From the NCBI GenBank assembly GCA_016194705.1, contig JACQAZ010000041.1:62001-126000 (forward strand): DNA of 64,000 nucleotides. The letters run 5' to 3'. This DNA is from Elusimicrobiota bacterium. GTDB taxonomy: Bacteria > Elusimicrobiota > Elusimicrobia > UBA1565 > UBA9628. Shown here in pieces: positions 7,753 to 15,854 of the stretch (positions within the stretch are counted from its first letter, which is position 1; each line of letters starts with the position of its first letter). The notes under the pieces were generated by a model. That model did not search any database. It saw only the letters and a program-made list of their open reading frames with translations, and was not told where the DNA came from. A program made the translations under genes and the position numbers.

Positions 7753-9333
7753 CTACTCCATGACCGTGCGGCTCTGCTCGCGCATGAATTGGGACACGTA
7801 GTAGGGGCCGCAGCCGCCCTTGCCCGTCGAGCCGGAGCCCTTCCAGCCGCAGAAGGCCTGCACCCCCGGCCAGGCGCCGGTCGTAGCACCCGTCTTGCGG
7901 TTGGCGTAGCAGACTCCCGACTCGATCTCGTCGAAAAATTTCTCGATCTCTTCCTTCTTCTTGGTGAAGATGCCGGCGGTCAGGCCGTACTCGGCCTTGT
8001 TGGACTCGGCGATGGCCTGGTCGAGGCTTTCGACGACGCCCACGGAGAGGAAGGGCACGAAGAGCTCCTTGCGGAATAGGTCGGAATCGAGCGGGAGCTC
8101 CGCGATCGTGGGCTCGACGAAGTGGCCCTTGGCGAAGGAGCCCGCGGTCATGCGTCCGCCGCCGATCAGGATCTTGCCGTCCTTCTTGGCCAGGGCGACG
8201 CCTTCCTCGTAGGTCTTCACCGCTTTGCCGTTTATGACAGGTCCAAAGAAGACATCCTTTGAACTAGGATCGCCGGAGACGATGGCCTTGGTCTTGGCGA
8301 GCAGCTTCTCGAGGAAGGGCTTGGCCACCTTCTTGTGGACGTAGACGCGCGAGCACGCGGAGCACTTCTGGCCCTGCAGGCCGAAGGCGGACCTCATGAT
8401 GCCTTCCGCAGCCATGTCGAGGTCGGCGGTCTCGCAGACGATCGCGGGATTCTTTCCGCCGAGCTCCATGAGCGCGGGCTTGGGCCAGTCCTTGGAGAAC
8501 TCCTTGACCATGCGCATGCCGACTTCCTTGGAGCCTGTGAAGACGATCCCGTCGACGCCGGGATTTTTCCAGAGCGAATCGCCGATGACCGAGCCCAGGC
8601 CCGTCACGAAATTGAACGCGCCCGAAGGCAGCCCGGCGGCCTTGTAGCACTCGTAGAGCATGAGCCCGGTCCAGGGCGTGTCCTGGGCGGGCTTGTAGAC
8701 GACACAGTTGCCCGCGATCAGCGCGGCCGAGCTCATCCCCGTGGAAAGCGCCATCGGAAAATTGAAAGGAGCCACGCAAACAAAAACCCCGAAAGGCCGC
8801 AGGACCGACGCTGTCTTCTCGTTGGGCATGAGCTTGCCCAGCGGCTTGACGTAGCCGTTGTTCTCCTCCATGACCGCGCAGTAGTAGTCGATGAGATCGG
8901 CCGATTCCTCCGCGTCGCCCATGGCCTCCATGCGGCTTTTTCCCACCTCGAGGCTCATGACCGCGCCGATCTCGAACTTGCGCCGCCGGATTTCTCCTGC
9001 GGCCTTGCGCATGAGCTTGATGCGCTCCTGCCAGTGCGTCCTGCCCCAGGCCTTCTGCGCCCGGCGCGCCGCGCGCACCGCGAGGTCGACGTGTTCGGCG
9101 GAGGCGGCTGCGAACCGGCCCAGCACGACGGAGGTGTCGATGGGAGAGAGGTCGACGATGGGCTGCGACAAGGATTTGACCGGCTTGTCGTCGATGTACA
9201 AGGGGTGGTCCTTGCCGGCCTCGGACCGGGCCCATTTCAAGGCCGCGTCGAACTGCTTGTGGAACTCGTTCATGTCGGCGTTGATGGCCGAGTAGGTGAT
9301 CTTGAACTGCAAGGCCTGCGCGGTGGTGGTCAT
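7753..9333 (-). CDS. pruA: 1-pyrroline-5-carboxylate dehydrogenase (L-glutamate gamma-semialdehyde dehydrogenase)
   Basis: 526 aa, normal size for stand-alone P5CDH. Oxidises glutamate-gamma-semialdehyde to glutamate with NAD+. VAPFNFPMALSTGM is the nucleotide-binding region, LMELGGKNPAIV carries the general-base Glu290, and LQGQKCSACSRVYV carries the nucleophile Cys324. The C-terminus (FCGWKGSGSTGKGGCGPYY) is typical of the P5CDH branch. Start ATG at 9333 has a strong GGAGG. Overlaps the upstream aminotransferase by 4 nt. With an adjacent ornithine-type aminotransferase this would turn ornithine/arginine into glutamate. No proline dehydrogenase is visible in the window. Confidence 0.88.
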   Translation of the reverse strand: MTTTAQALQFKITYSAINADMNEFHKQFDAALKWARSEAGKDHPLYIDDKPVKSLSQPIVDLSPIDTSVVLGRFAAASAEHVDLAVRAARRAQKAWGRTHWQERIKLMRKAAGEIRRRKFEIGAVMSLEVGKSRMEAMGDAEESADLIDYYCAVMEENNGYVKPLGKLMPNEKTASVLRPFGVFVCVAPFNFPMALSTGMSSAALIAGNCVVYKPAQDTPWTGLMLYECYKAAGLPSGAFNFVTGLGSVIGDSLWKNPGVDGIVFTGSKEVGMRMVKEFSKDWPKPALMELGGKNPAIVCETADLDMAAEGIMRSAFGLQGQKCSACSRVYVHKKVAKPFLEKLLAKTKAIVSGDPSSKDVFFGPVINGKAVKTYEEGVALAKKDGKILIGGGRMTAGSFAKGHFVEPTIAELPLDSDLFRKELFVPFLSVGVVESLDQAIAESNKAEYGLTAGIFTKKKEEIEKFFDEIESGVCYANRKTGATTGAWPGVQAFCGWKGSGSTGKGGCGPYYVSQFMREQSRTVME

Positions 9334-10694
9334 TTGCGTCCTCCCTTTGCGGCGATCTGTTCTAGAGTGACGGTCAAAGCGTTCTTGAACCGTTCGATGA
9401 GCTCGTCGATCTCGGCCTCGCTGATGACGAACGGCGGGGCGATCATCGCGAGGTCGCCGTTTTCGCCGTCGGCGTGGCCCGTGTTGGGCCAGACGACGAG
9501 GCCTGCTCCCCGAGCGTTGTCCGTAAAGGCCTCGGCCATCTTGAGCGCGCGCGGGAAGGCCCGCTTGGTCTTCTTGTTGGCGACGAACTCGACGGCGGCC
9601 AGCATGCCGATGCCGCGGATGTCCCCGACGCCCGGGAGATCGGCTAGCGCCGCGAGCTTTTTCTGGAGCGTGAGCCCCGTCTTCGCGGCGGCTGCTACGA
9701 GCTTGTTCTTGTCGATGTAGCGCAAGGCGGCCAGGCCCGCGGCGCAGATCGACGGCACATGGGAAAAAGTCTGCGCGTGCTTCAAGCCCCCCGAGCCCTT
9801 CGCGATGGGATCGAGTATCTTGCGCGAGGTGATGACGGCCGAAAGCGGGACATAGCCGCCCGAGATGCCTTTGCCCATCGTGATGATGTCGGGGACGACT
9901 CCGCCGAAGTGCTCCATGGCCAGCCACTTCCCCGTGCGGCCGGCCCCGCAGAGGACCTCGTCGGCGACGAAGAGGATCCCGTGCTCGTCGCAGATGCGGC
10001 GGATGTTCTTGTAGTAATCGGGCCGCGGGACCGACGCGCCCGTGGACGAGCCGCCGACCGGCTCGGCGATGAAGGCCGCGATCGTGTTGGCGCCCTGCTC
10101 CCGGATCGTCTGCTCAAGGGCGTTTCCGGAGCACGCGGGACAGCCTTGCGCCCCGCCGCAGCCGCAGCGGTAGGCGTAGGGCGCCGGGATCATCGGGCAA
10201 TCGACGAGCCAGGGTCCGTAGAGCTTCTTGTAATGCGCGCGCGCCGAAGCCGAGAGGGCGAGCAAAGTGTTGCCGTGGTAGCCCGGGGTCCGGGCGATGA
10301 TCTTGTGCTTGGAGGGCGACCCGCTCTCGACCCAGTACTGCCGCGCGAGCTTGAGCGCGGCCTCGACGGCCTCGGAGCCGCTCGAGAGGAAATACGCCTT
10401 GTCGAGCCCTTTGGGCGAAAGCGCGGCCAGCTCCGCGGCGAGCGCCTCGGCGGGCTCGCTCGTAAACGCCGTCCCGTTGACGTAGGCCACGCGGGACATC
10501 TGCTCGGCCACGGCTTCTCCGATCTCCTTGACGCCGTGGCCGATCGTCGCGGCGAACGCTCCGCTCGAGGCGTCGAGGTACTTCTTGCCGCGCTCGTCGA
10601 TGAGCCAGCAGCCCTCGCCCTTGACGATCTTCGGCAGCGGCCGGTCGAGCGTGCGGTAAAAGACGGGGCTGTCAGGATAGCGGAATTCCGACAT
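9330..10694 (-). CDS. Class III aminotransferase with Cys-rich insert
   Basis: 454 aa. PLP enzyme of the aspartate aminotransferase superfamily, class III: FLSSGSEAVEAALKLAR, FVADEVLCGAGRTG, and IITMGKGISGGYVPL with Schiff-base Lys275. An insert at about residues 175-190 has four cysteines (CGC...CPAC) that could bind a metal. First gene of the operon 10694 to 4026, so it is the partner of the P5C dehydrogenase and a candidate ornithine- or other omega-aminotransferase. Start ATG at 10694 lies 6 nt after a TAGAAT box. Exact substrate unknown. Confidence 0.85.
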   Translation of the reverse strand: MSEFRYPDSPVFYRTLDRPLPKIVKGEGCWLIDERGKKYLDASSGAFAATIGHGVKEIGEAVAEQMSRVAYVNGTAFTSEPAEALAAELAALSPKGLDKAYFLSSGSEAVEAALKLARQYWVESGSPSKHKIIARTPGYHGNTLLALSASARAHYKKLYGPWLVDCPMIPAPYAYRCGCGGAQGCPACSGNALEQTIREQGANTIAAFIAEPVGGSSTGASVPRPDYYKNIRRICDEHGILFVADEVLCGAGRTGKWLAMEHFGGVVPDIITMGKGISGGYVPLSAVITSRKILDPIAKGSGGLKHAQTFSHVPSICAAGLAALRYIDKNKLVAAAAKTGLTLQKKLAALADLPGVGDIRGIGMLAAVEFVANKKTKRAFPRALKMAEAFTDNARGAGLVVWPNTGHADGENGDLAMIAPPFVISEAEIDELIERFKNALTVTLEQIAAKGGRK

Positions 10695-10706
10695 GACCCT
10701 ATTCTA
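10695..10706 (-). promoter_or_regulatory. Leaderless -10 box of the aminotransferase/P5CDH operon
   Basis: Minus strand TAGAAT at 10706 to 10701, then 6 nt to ATG 10694. A perfect TATAAT overlaps it slightly upstream (10713 to 10708). Which one is used cannot be decided from sequence. Confidence 0.5.
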
Positions 10707-10806
10707 GATTATAGGACCAAGGCAGGTCCATGGTCCCACGGAAGCCCCGCCAACAAAGCGGCCTGTCCTAGGTCTTCGGACCCAGGCGGACTGTGCGGGA
10801 ATCCCT

Positions 10807-10812
10807 TAGAAT
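10807..10812 (+). promoter_or_regulatory. Leaderless -10 box of the membrane protein gene
   Basis: TAGAAT followed by TTCTCG and then ATG at 10819. Divergent from the leaderless start at 10694. No good -35 is visible. Confidence 0.4.
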
Positions 10813-10818
10813 TTCTCG

Positions 10819-12027
10819 ATGGAACTGCGTTCCTACTCCTATGAGGAGCTCGTCGGGCTTTGCCGTTCGGGCTCCTACCCGAGCTGCGCGGCCCGCGCCG
10901 CCTCCGGGCGGCTCAACCACCTTCTAGGGCTCGACCGCGAGCGCCTCGCCGTCCTCAAAGCCGAGGCCGCGCGCCGGCGTGTCGGGCTCGTCGTCCTGGG
11001 AAGCCGCGTCTCGGGGCCGCGCAGCCGCCAGCGCGCTTTGCACCCGGCTCTGATGCATTGCCTGCCCTTGACGGCGGACCGCCGCGCGCCGGCGGCTCTC
11101 TATCCCGGAGCCGAGGGCGTCGCGATCGACAAGACCTCGATCAAGGATTTCGGCGTCAACGATCCGCGCAGCTCGGACCTGAGCCTGATCCTCGTCGACG
11201 CGCGGCGCGCGGATGGCGAGCTCGAGGCGTTGGCTCGCGAGCTCGAGCTGGACTTGAACTCACGCGGCTGGGGCTTTCCCGTGCGCGTCTTCGCGCGCCT
11301 GCATGGCCGGACTTTCCGCAGCGAGGGCGAGTTCCTCAAGGTCAACGGCGAGTACCTGCGCTCGCTCTCCAGCGAAGTTCTCGACGAGAAGGCCGTCCGC
11401 GCCGCCTCGCGCGAGCTCTACATGACCTTGAACCTGCCGCGGCGCTTCTTGACGTGGGACGATCTGCGCAACGGCCTGCTGACCGCGGGCATGGGCTGCG
11501 TGGCTCTGACAGCCGCGCTCGGCTTCCGTTGGGCGGTCCCCGCCGTCGCCTTCGTGTTCGGTCTCTTCGGCCGGTATCTGGCGCGCCTGCGGGCGGGCGT
11601 CGCCTTCGGCCTGGGCAACGGCTTTGCGGGCAACGCCGCGGCCATGGGAATGGACGCTCTCATCGGCATCTCGGCCATGGCCGGGCTGATCAATCCCTTG
11701 GCGCATTTCGGCCTGCCGTTCTCGAAGATCGTGGCCGCCTCGGTCTCGCACACTTTGGCGCGCGGGGGTCTGCGGCTCTTCCTTGATAAACGCTTTTCGA
11801 CGGGCGACGAGAAGCGCCAGGCCCACGGCGTGATCATCACGATGTCGCTCAACTGCCTTCAAGGCATGGCCACGAGCTTCTACTACACGGGCGCTGTCTG
11901 GGCCAACTTTCTGCAATGGGTCCTGGCCGGCGGCGGGATCATCCTGATCTTCGGGCCCTCGGTGAAAGCCGCCTGGGAGCGCTTCAGCGCGGTTGAAAGG
12001 CCCGACGTCCTGCCCGTCGAGTCCTAG
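10819..12027 (+). CDS. Membrane protein of unknown function with possible nucleotidyltransferase-like N-terminus
   Basis: 402 aa. The first 200 residues are soluble. VLGSRVSG near residue 60 and SSDLSLILV near residue 120 are spaced wider than, but resemble, the GSxxxG...SDxDxxV pattern of minimal nucleotidyltransferases; I hold this loosely. From about residue 215 there are four or five hydrophobic segments (for example VALTAALGF, AVAFVFGLFG, LIGISAMAGLI, VLAGGGIILIFG) with glycine-rich stretches. No family recognised. The gene has its own leaderless promoter and is followed 24 nt later by the truncated CysRS-like gene. Confidence 0.6.
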   Translation: MELRSYSYEELVGLCRSGSYPSCAARAASGRLNHLLGLDRERLAVLKAEAARRRVGLVVLGSRVSGPRSRQRALHPALMHCLPLTADRRAPAALYPGAEGVAIDKTSIKDFGVNDPRSSDLSLILVDARRADGELEALARELELDLNSRGWGFPVRVFARLHGRTFRSEGEFLKVNGEYLRSLSSEVLDEKAVRAASRELYMTLNLPRRFLTWDDLRNGLLTAGMGCVALTAALGFRWAVPAVAFVFGLFGRYLARLRAGVAFGLGNGFAGNAAAMGMDALIGISAMAGLINPLAHFGLPFSKIVAASVSHTLARGGLRLFLDKRFSTGDEKRQAHGVIITMSLNCLQGMATSFYYTGAVWANFLQWVLAGGGIILIFGPSVKAAWERFSAVERPDVLPVES

Positions 12028-12039
12028 CCGCGCATTTTG

Positions 12040-12045
12040 TATGAT
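12040..12045 (+). promoter_or_regulatory. Leaderless -10 box of the CysRS-like gene
   Basis: TATGAT, then GCCGCG, then GTG at 12052. This spacing supports GTG 12052 over the upstream TTG at 12037. Confidence 0.4.
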
Positions 12046-12051
12046 GCCGCG

Positions 12052-12702
12052 GTGCGACTGAGCCTGCATAATTCCCTGACCGGACGCCTCGAGGATTTCC
12101 TGCCCGCCGCGCCGCCCGTCTGCCGCTGGCATGCGGCCGCCGTCGGGGAAGAGGGGACGCTGTCCGCATTCCGGGCGGAGATTCTCGGGGACGCCGCCGT
12201 GCGGGCCTTGGCCTACCTCGGCCTCGACATCGAGCAAGCCCCCGTGGGCGCGCCGACCGATCTGTTTTACGGATTCTCGGCGCCTGCGGCCGCGCGAGTC
12301 TGGATCAAACCCGCGGAGATCGGCGGCGCGGGACTCCCCGCGGTCGAGGAGGCGCTCGCGAAGGGCTTCGACTCCCTCGATCTGCGCCTGCTCTGCTTGA
12401 AGACCCATTACCGCCGCGCCCCGGCGTTCTCGTGGGACGCGCTGGAGGCGGCGCGCGGGGAGCGGACGGCCCTGGGCGCCGCCGCCCTGCGGCTCTCCGG
12501 ACGAGGCGGCCTGGCGCCCAACGCGACCGGCCTGGCCGGCTACAAGAAGCGCTTCCGGGACGCCCTGTCCCGCGACCTGGACTTTCCCGAGGCCCTAGCC
12601 ATCCTTTGGGACGCCCTTCGGCCGGGGGCCCTGTCGCCCGGCTCCCAACTGGGCGCGCTGCGGGAGGCGGACGGGGTCTTAGGCCTGTTACGACTTGGAT
12701 AA
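12052..12702 (+). CDS. Truncated cysteinyl-tRNA synthetase paralogue
   Basis: 216 aa against about 460 for CysRS. It opens LHNSLTGRLEDFLP like CysRS. The segment KGFDSLDLRLLCLKTHYRR and the following WDALEAAR match the part of CysRS after KMSKS, and FRDALSRDLDFPEALAILWDALR matches the DALR anticodon-side helix. The HIGH motif, the metal-binding cysteines, most of the Rossmann fold and KMSKS are absent, so it cannot aminoacylate in the usual way. The frame is intact and codon use looks like its neighbours, so it may be a working protein with another role rather than debris. Start GTG chosen from the -10 spacing. Confidence 0.7.
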   Translation: MRLSLHNSLTGRLEDFLPAAPPVCRWHAAAVGEEGTLSAFRAEILGDAAVRALAYLGLDIEQAPVGAPTDLFYGFSAPAAARVWIKPAEIGGAGLPAVEEALAKGFDSLDLRLLCLKTHYRRAPAFSWDALEAARGERTALGAAALRLSGRGGLAPNATGLAGYKKRFRDALSRDLDFPEALAILWDALRPGALSPGSQLGALREADGVLGLLRLG

Positions 12703-12720
12703 AGCACGGTAAAAAGCGCA

Positions 12721-12749
12721 TTGACAGAAGCGGAAACCCCTGTTATACT
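12721..12749 (+). promoter_or_regulatory. Near-consensus sigma70 promoter of the TTYYPAPSGVY genes
   Basis: TTGACA (12721-12726), 17-bp spacer, TATACT (12744-12749). Predicted start near 12756 leaves a 13-nt leader that carries GAGAGGTGG before the ATG at 12769. Best promoter in the window, implying strong constitutive expression. Confidence 0.85.
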
Positions 12750-12768
12750 TCGAATTGAGAGGTGGACC

Positions 12769-13860
12769 ATGGCTGATATCAAATTTCGGCTACACTTCTG
12801 CGTGACGCCGGCGATGTTTCGCGGGGCCTTGACGGTCGCGTTGCTCAGCGGCCTGGCCGCTGAACTGGCCTCCGAGAGCGTGTCCCTGACGACGTACTAC
12901 CCCGCCCCCTCCGGCGTCTACACGCAGATGATCACGACGTCGAACACCTTCCTGGCGCGCGACGGCGGCAAGGTCGGCGTCGGAACCGGCACGAACGCGC
13001 TGAACGCGACGATGACCGTGGGAACGCCGCCGACCGGGACGGCGCCGAGCACCATCTTCGCGACCAACGCGGGAGCTCTCGGCGGGGCGGCGGGAAACGA
13101 GACGTCGATCGCCAGCTTGGGATTTACTTCGGGCAACAGCTCGATGCTCGGGGTCCGGGCCTACCGCACCGCGGCCGGGGCCAATTGGCAGACGACGTCC
13201 ATCGGCCTGGGGATGGACGTCGACAACACGGTCCGCGCGGGGGCCAGCCTCTGGCTCAACAACAACGGCAGCGTCGGCGTCGGCTACCAGAACGCGGCCT
13301 CCGGCGCCGCGGCGAGTTCCCGGTGGGTCGGCTTGGCCGACTTGAACGACGGGCGCAGCACGGCCGACGGCTTCACTTGGTACAACCCGGCGCCGACGGC
13401 GTACGGGATCTACCGGACCGCCAACACCTACCCCGGCTGCGCGGCCGGCGCCTGGTGCGCCGGCACGGCCGCTCCGAACGGGGCCTATCAGCAGCTGCAG
13501 ACCTCGTGGGTGACGGGACTCATCCTCGACGGCGGGACGGCGTACGCTTACAGCGGCACCTATCTGCAGCCCAATGCCGGCGCGGAGTCGAACGTGGCCA
13601 TCGGGCTCAACCCCGTGGCGGGACAGCAGGCGCACGCTCGGCTCGACGTCAACGGCATCATACTGACGCGGGACGCGCCCGCTTTGACCTTGGTCTCGTT
13701 TGGCGGCGGAATTCAAAACTGCTCGCTCGCCGCCCCGGGCTACTTCGCCACTTTGGTCAGCGGGGTTTTCGCGAAGTATTACCTCATCAACAACGGCCAG
13801 GATCCGGGGGGGGAAATGCTTTGCGAGGCCTGCCCCGCGAACGGCTGCCCGAGCCTATGA
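12769..13860 (+). CDS. TTYYPAPSGVY-type surface/exported protein, copy 1
   Basis: 363 aa. An N-terminal hydrophobic segment (about residues 15-35, GALTVALLSGLAAELAS) is followed at once by SLTTYYPAPSGVYTQM, then a Gly/Thr/Asn-rich body with motifs such as GGKVGVGTG and NNNGSVGVGYQN that look beta-rich. The C-terminus has three closely spaced cysteines (CEACPANGC). Such proteins recur in Elusimicrobiota as I recall; function is unknown, with a pilin-like or surface structural role possible. An upstream in-frame start within the promoter is rejected; ATG 12769 has a Shine-Dalgarno. Tandem paralogue follows after 15 nt. Confidence 0.8.
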   Translation: MADIKFRLHFCVTPAMFRGALTVALLSGLAAELASESVSLTTYYPAPSGVYTQMITTSNTFLARDGGKVGVGTGTNALNATMTVGTPPTGTAPSTIFATNAGALGGAAGNETSIASLGFTSGNSSMLGVRAYRTAAGANWQTTSIGLGMDVDNTVRAGASLWLNNNGSVGVGYQNAASGAAASSRWVGLADLNDGRSTADGFTWYNPAPTAYGIYRTANTYPGCAAGAWCAGTAAPNGAYQQLQTSWVTGLILDGGTAYAYSGTYLQPNAGAESNVAIGLNPVAGQQAHARLDVNGIILTRDAPALTLVSFGGGIQNCSLAAPGYFATLVSGVFAKYYLINNGQDPGGEMLCEACPANGCPSL

Positions 13861-14770
13861 CGCGGACCGTGATTTATGGCTGAGCTCAACGTCAGCGTGG
13901 AAGTCAGCGTCTCGCCCGCGGTGTTCCGCGCGGCTCTGGCCGCGGCGCTGCTCAGCGTCATGGCCGGCGAGCTGGCCTCCGAGAGCGTCTCCCTGACGAC
14001 GTATTACCCCGCCCCGTCGGGGGTCTACACGCAGATGATCACGACGTCGGACACCTATTTGGCGCGCGACGGCGGCAAGGTCGGCGTCGGAACCGGGACG
14101 ACGACGGCGCCGACCGCCACGCTGACCGTGGGGACCCCGCCGACGGGGACCGCGCCGAGCACCTTCTTCGCGACCAACGCGGGAGCTCTCGGCGGGGTGG
14201 CGGGAAACGAGACGTCGATCGCCAGCTTCGGATTTACTTCGGCCAACAGCTCGATGCTCGGGGTCCGGGCCTACCGCAATTCCGCCGGAGCCGACTGGAC
14301 CACGACCTCGATCGGCCTGGGGATGGACGTCGACAACACGGTCCGCGCGGGGGCGAGCCTCTGGCTCAACAACAACGGCAGCGTCGGCGTCGGCTATCAG
14401 AACGCGGCCTCCGGCGCCGCGGCGAGTTCCCGGTGGGTCGGCTTGGCCGACTTGAACGACGGGCGCAACACGGCGGACGGCTTCACTTGGTACAACCCGG
14501 CGCCGACGGCGTACGGGATCTACCGGACCGCCAACACCTACCCCGGCTGCGGCGCCGGCGCCTGGTGCGCCGGCACGGCCGCTCCCAGCGGGGCCTATCA
14601 GCAGCTGCAGACCTCGTGGGTGACGGGACTCATCCTCGACGGCGGGACAGACTACGCCTTCAGCGGCACCTATCTGCAGCCCAACGCCGGCGCGGAGTCC
14701 AACGTGGCCATCGGGCGCGACCCCACGGTGGGCCAGCAGGCGCAGGCTCGGCTCGACGTCAACGGCATCA
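12880..14770 (+). repeat. Tandem gene duplication (1107-bp period)
   Basis: The two TTYYPAPSGVY genes align at an offset of 1107 bp with long near-identical stretches, for example around 13200-13500 against 14307-14607. The signal region and the last 70 residues differ more. Recent duplication or gene conversion. Confidence 0.8.
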
Positions 14771-14961
14771 TGCTGTCGAGGGACGCGCCTCCGTTGACGC
14801 TGGTAGCGTTCACTTCGGGCGTGAACACCTGCGCCAACGGCATGTTCGCCACGACGGTCAGCGGTTTTTTCGCGAAGTATATCATCATCATCCACGGCCA
14901 AAACCCGCTCGGGGAAATGCTCTGCGAGAGCTGCCCCAGCAACGGCTGCCCCAGCTTGTGA
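13876..14961 (+). CDS. TTYYPAPSGVY-type surface/exported protein, copy 2
   Basis: 361 aa, tandem paralogue of the gene at 12769. Same architecture: hydrophobic segment (ALAAALLSVMAGELAS), TTYYPAPSGVY, Gly/Thr-rich body, and a C-terminal CESCPSNGC. The N-terminal 15 residues and the region after about residue 300 have diverged, while the middle is nearly identical at the DNA level. No promoter or clear Shine-Dalgarno in the 15-nt gap, so it is probably read from the 12721 promoter. Role unknown. Confidence 0.8.
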   Translation: MAELNVSVEVSVSPAVFRAALAAALLSVMAGELASESVSLTTYYPAPSGVYTQMITTSDTYLARDGGKVGVGTGTTTAPTATLTVGTPPTGTAPSTFFATNAGALGGVAGNETSIASFGFTSANSSMLGVRAYRNSAGADWTTTSIGLGMDVDNTVRAGASLWLNNNGSVGVGYQNAASGAAASSRWVGLADLNDGRNTADGFTWYNPAPTAYGIYRTANTYPGCGAGAWCAGTAAPSGAYQQLQTSWVTGLILDGGTDYAFSGTYLQPNAGAESNVAIGRDPTVGQQAQARLDVNGIMLSRDAPPLTLVAFTSGVNTCANGMFATTVSGFFAKYIIIIHGQNPLGEMLCESCPSNGCPSL

Positions 14962-14970
14962 CGTATGTGG

Positions 14971-14976
14971 TATAGT
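14971..14976 (+). promoter_or_regulatory. Extended -10 box upstream of the radical SAM locus
   Basis: TGGTATAGT gives an extended -10 (TG-N-TATAGT) 8 nt before ATG 14985; no -35 is obvious. It could start the radical SAM operon with little or no leader. Confidence 0.4.
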
Positions 14977-14984
14977 AACCTTTC

Positions 14985-15854
14985 ATGGCGCTTCACCTGC
15001 CCATCAACGGAGTTTGCAACATCAAATGCGTGTTCTGCTCCGCCGAGGGACGCAGCGGCAGCTTCGAGCTCGCCTATCTCCTAGACCAGATCGACCGCGA
15101 CAAGACGGGCCACGTCCAGATTTCCGGCGGCGACCCCATGGTCAAGGACCCCGCCGAGCTGCTGCAGATTCTCCTGCACTGCCGCAAGAAGGGCAAGATC
15201 GTCGAGTTCCAGACCAACGGGACCATCCTCACGCGCTACAACCCCAAGCGCCTGGCGCTGATCGTCAAGCTCGTCGATTTCTTCAACGTCAACTTCTCGG
15301 CCCACACGCCGGAGCTCGACGAGGAGGTCACGGGCGTGGCGGGCTTCCAACGCCGGATCGACGGCATCCACTTGCTGCTCAAAATGGGCGCCAAGGTGCG
15401 CCTCAACTACATCGTGCACGAAAACAACTTCCGCCACGCCGAGGACTTCGTGCATTTTGCGCGCGAGAAGCTCGGCGCCTTCTCGTGGATCCAGTTTTCT
15501 TATTGCAAAGGGATGGGCCGGGCCAAGGGCAGCCGGCAGGTCATGCCCAAATTCCAGGACGCGGCCCCCTACTTGAACGCCGCCTTCAAGGCCTGCGCCG
15601 AGCTCGGCGTCGAGTTCGACGTCGACCACATCCCGGTCTGCTTCGTCGTCGACTACAAGGAGCATCACGCCGATTACCGCAAGATGCGCGACGCGAAGAA
15701 GGGAGTCCATCTCGCCGAGAAACGCCAGGTCGACGACTGCCGGGCTTGCGTCATGCACGACCTCTGCCCCGGGCCGCGGCGCGACTACCAGGAGATCTAC
15801 GGCGAGCTGACGGAAGTGAGGCCGATCAGGGAATTCGAAGGGGTCCACGCGTGA
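14985..15854 (+). CDS. Radical SAM protein, HxsC-like candidate
   Basis: 289 aa. Cys11, Cys15 and Cys18 (CNIKCVFC) bind the SAM-cleaving 4Fe-4S cluster; VQISGGDP is the GGE-type SAM-binding motif. The C-terminus has CRACVMHDLC, an auxiliary-cluster-like cysteine group. The compact form and CxxxCxxCS pattern resemble the HxsC-type maturases of His-Xaa-Ser systems and the protein at 19360, but this is only a resemblance. First gene of the large locus. Its stop overlaps the GTG of the desulfurase-like gene. Confidence 0.75.
   Translation: MALHLPINGVCNIKCVFCSAEGRSGSFELAYLLDQIDRDKTGHVQISGGDPMVKDPAELLQILLHCRKKGKIVEFQTNGTILTRYNPKRLALIVKLVDFFNVNFSAHTPELDEEVTGVAGFQRRIDGIHLLLKMGAKVRLNYIVHENNFRHAEDFVHFAREKLGAFSWIQFSYCKGMGRAKGSRQVMPKFQDAAPYLNAAFKACAELGVEFDVDHIPVCFVVDYKEHHADYRKMRDAKKGVHLAEKRQVDDCRACVMHDLCPGPRRDYQEIYGELTEVRPIREFEGVHA

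Noticed and set aside
9334..9927. A longer start for the P5C dehydrogenase
   Set aside because: The extension overlaps the upstream aminotransferase and is Arg-rich shadow sequence; ATG 9333 has a strong GGAGG and gives the family length.
10819..12027. Firm annotation as a nucleotidyltransferase
   Set aside because: The GS and SD motifs are about 60 residues apart, wider than the family allows without an insertion; left as a possibility only.
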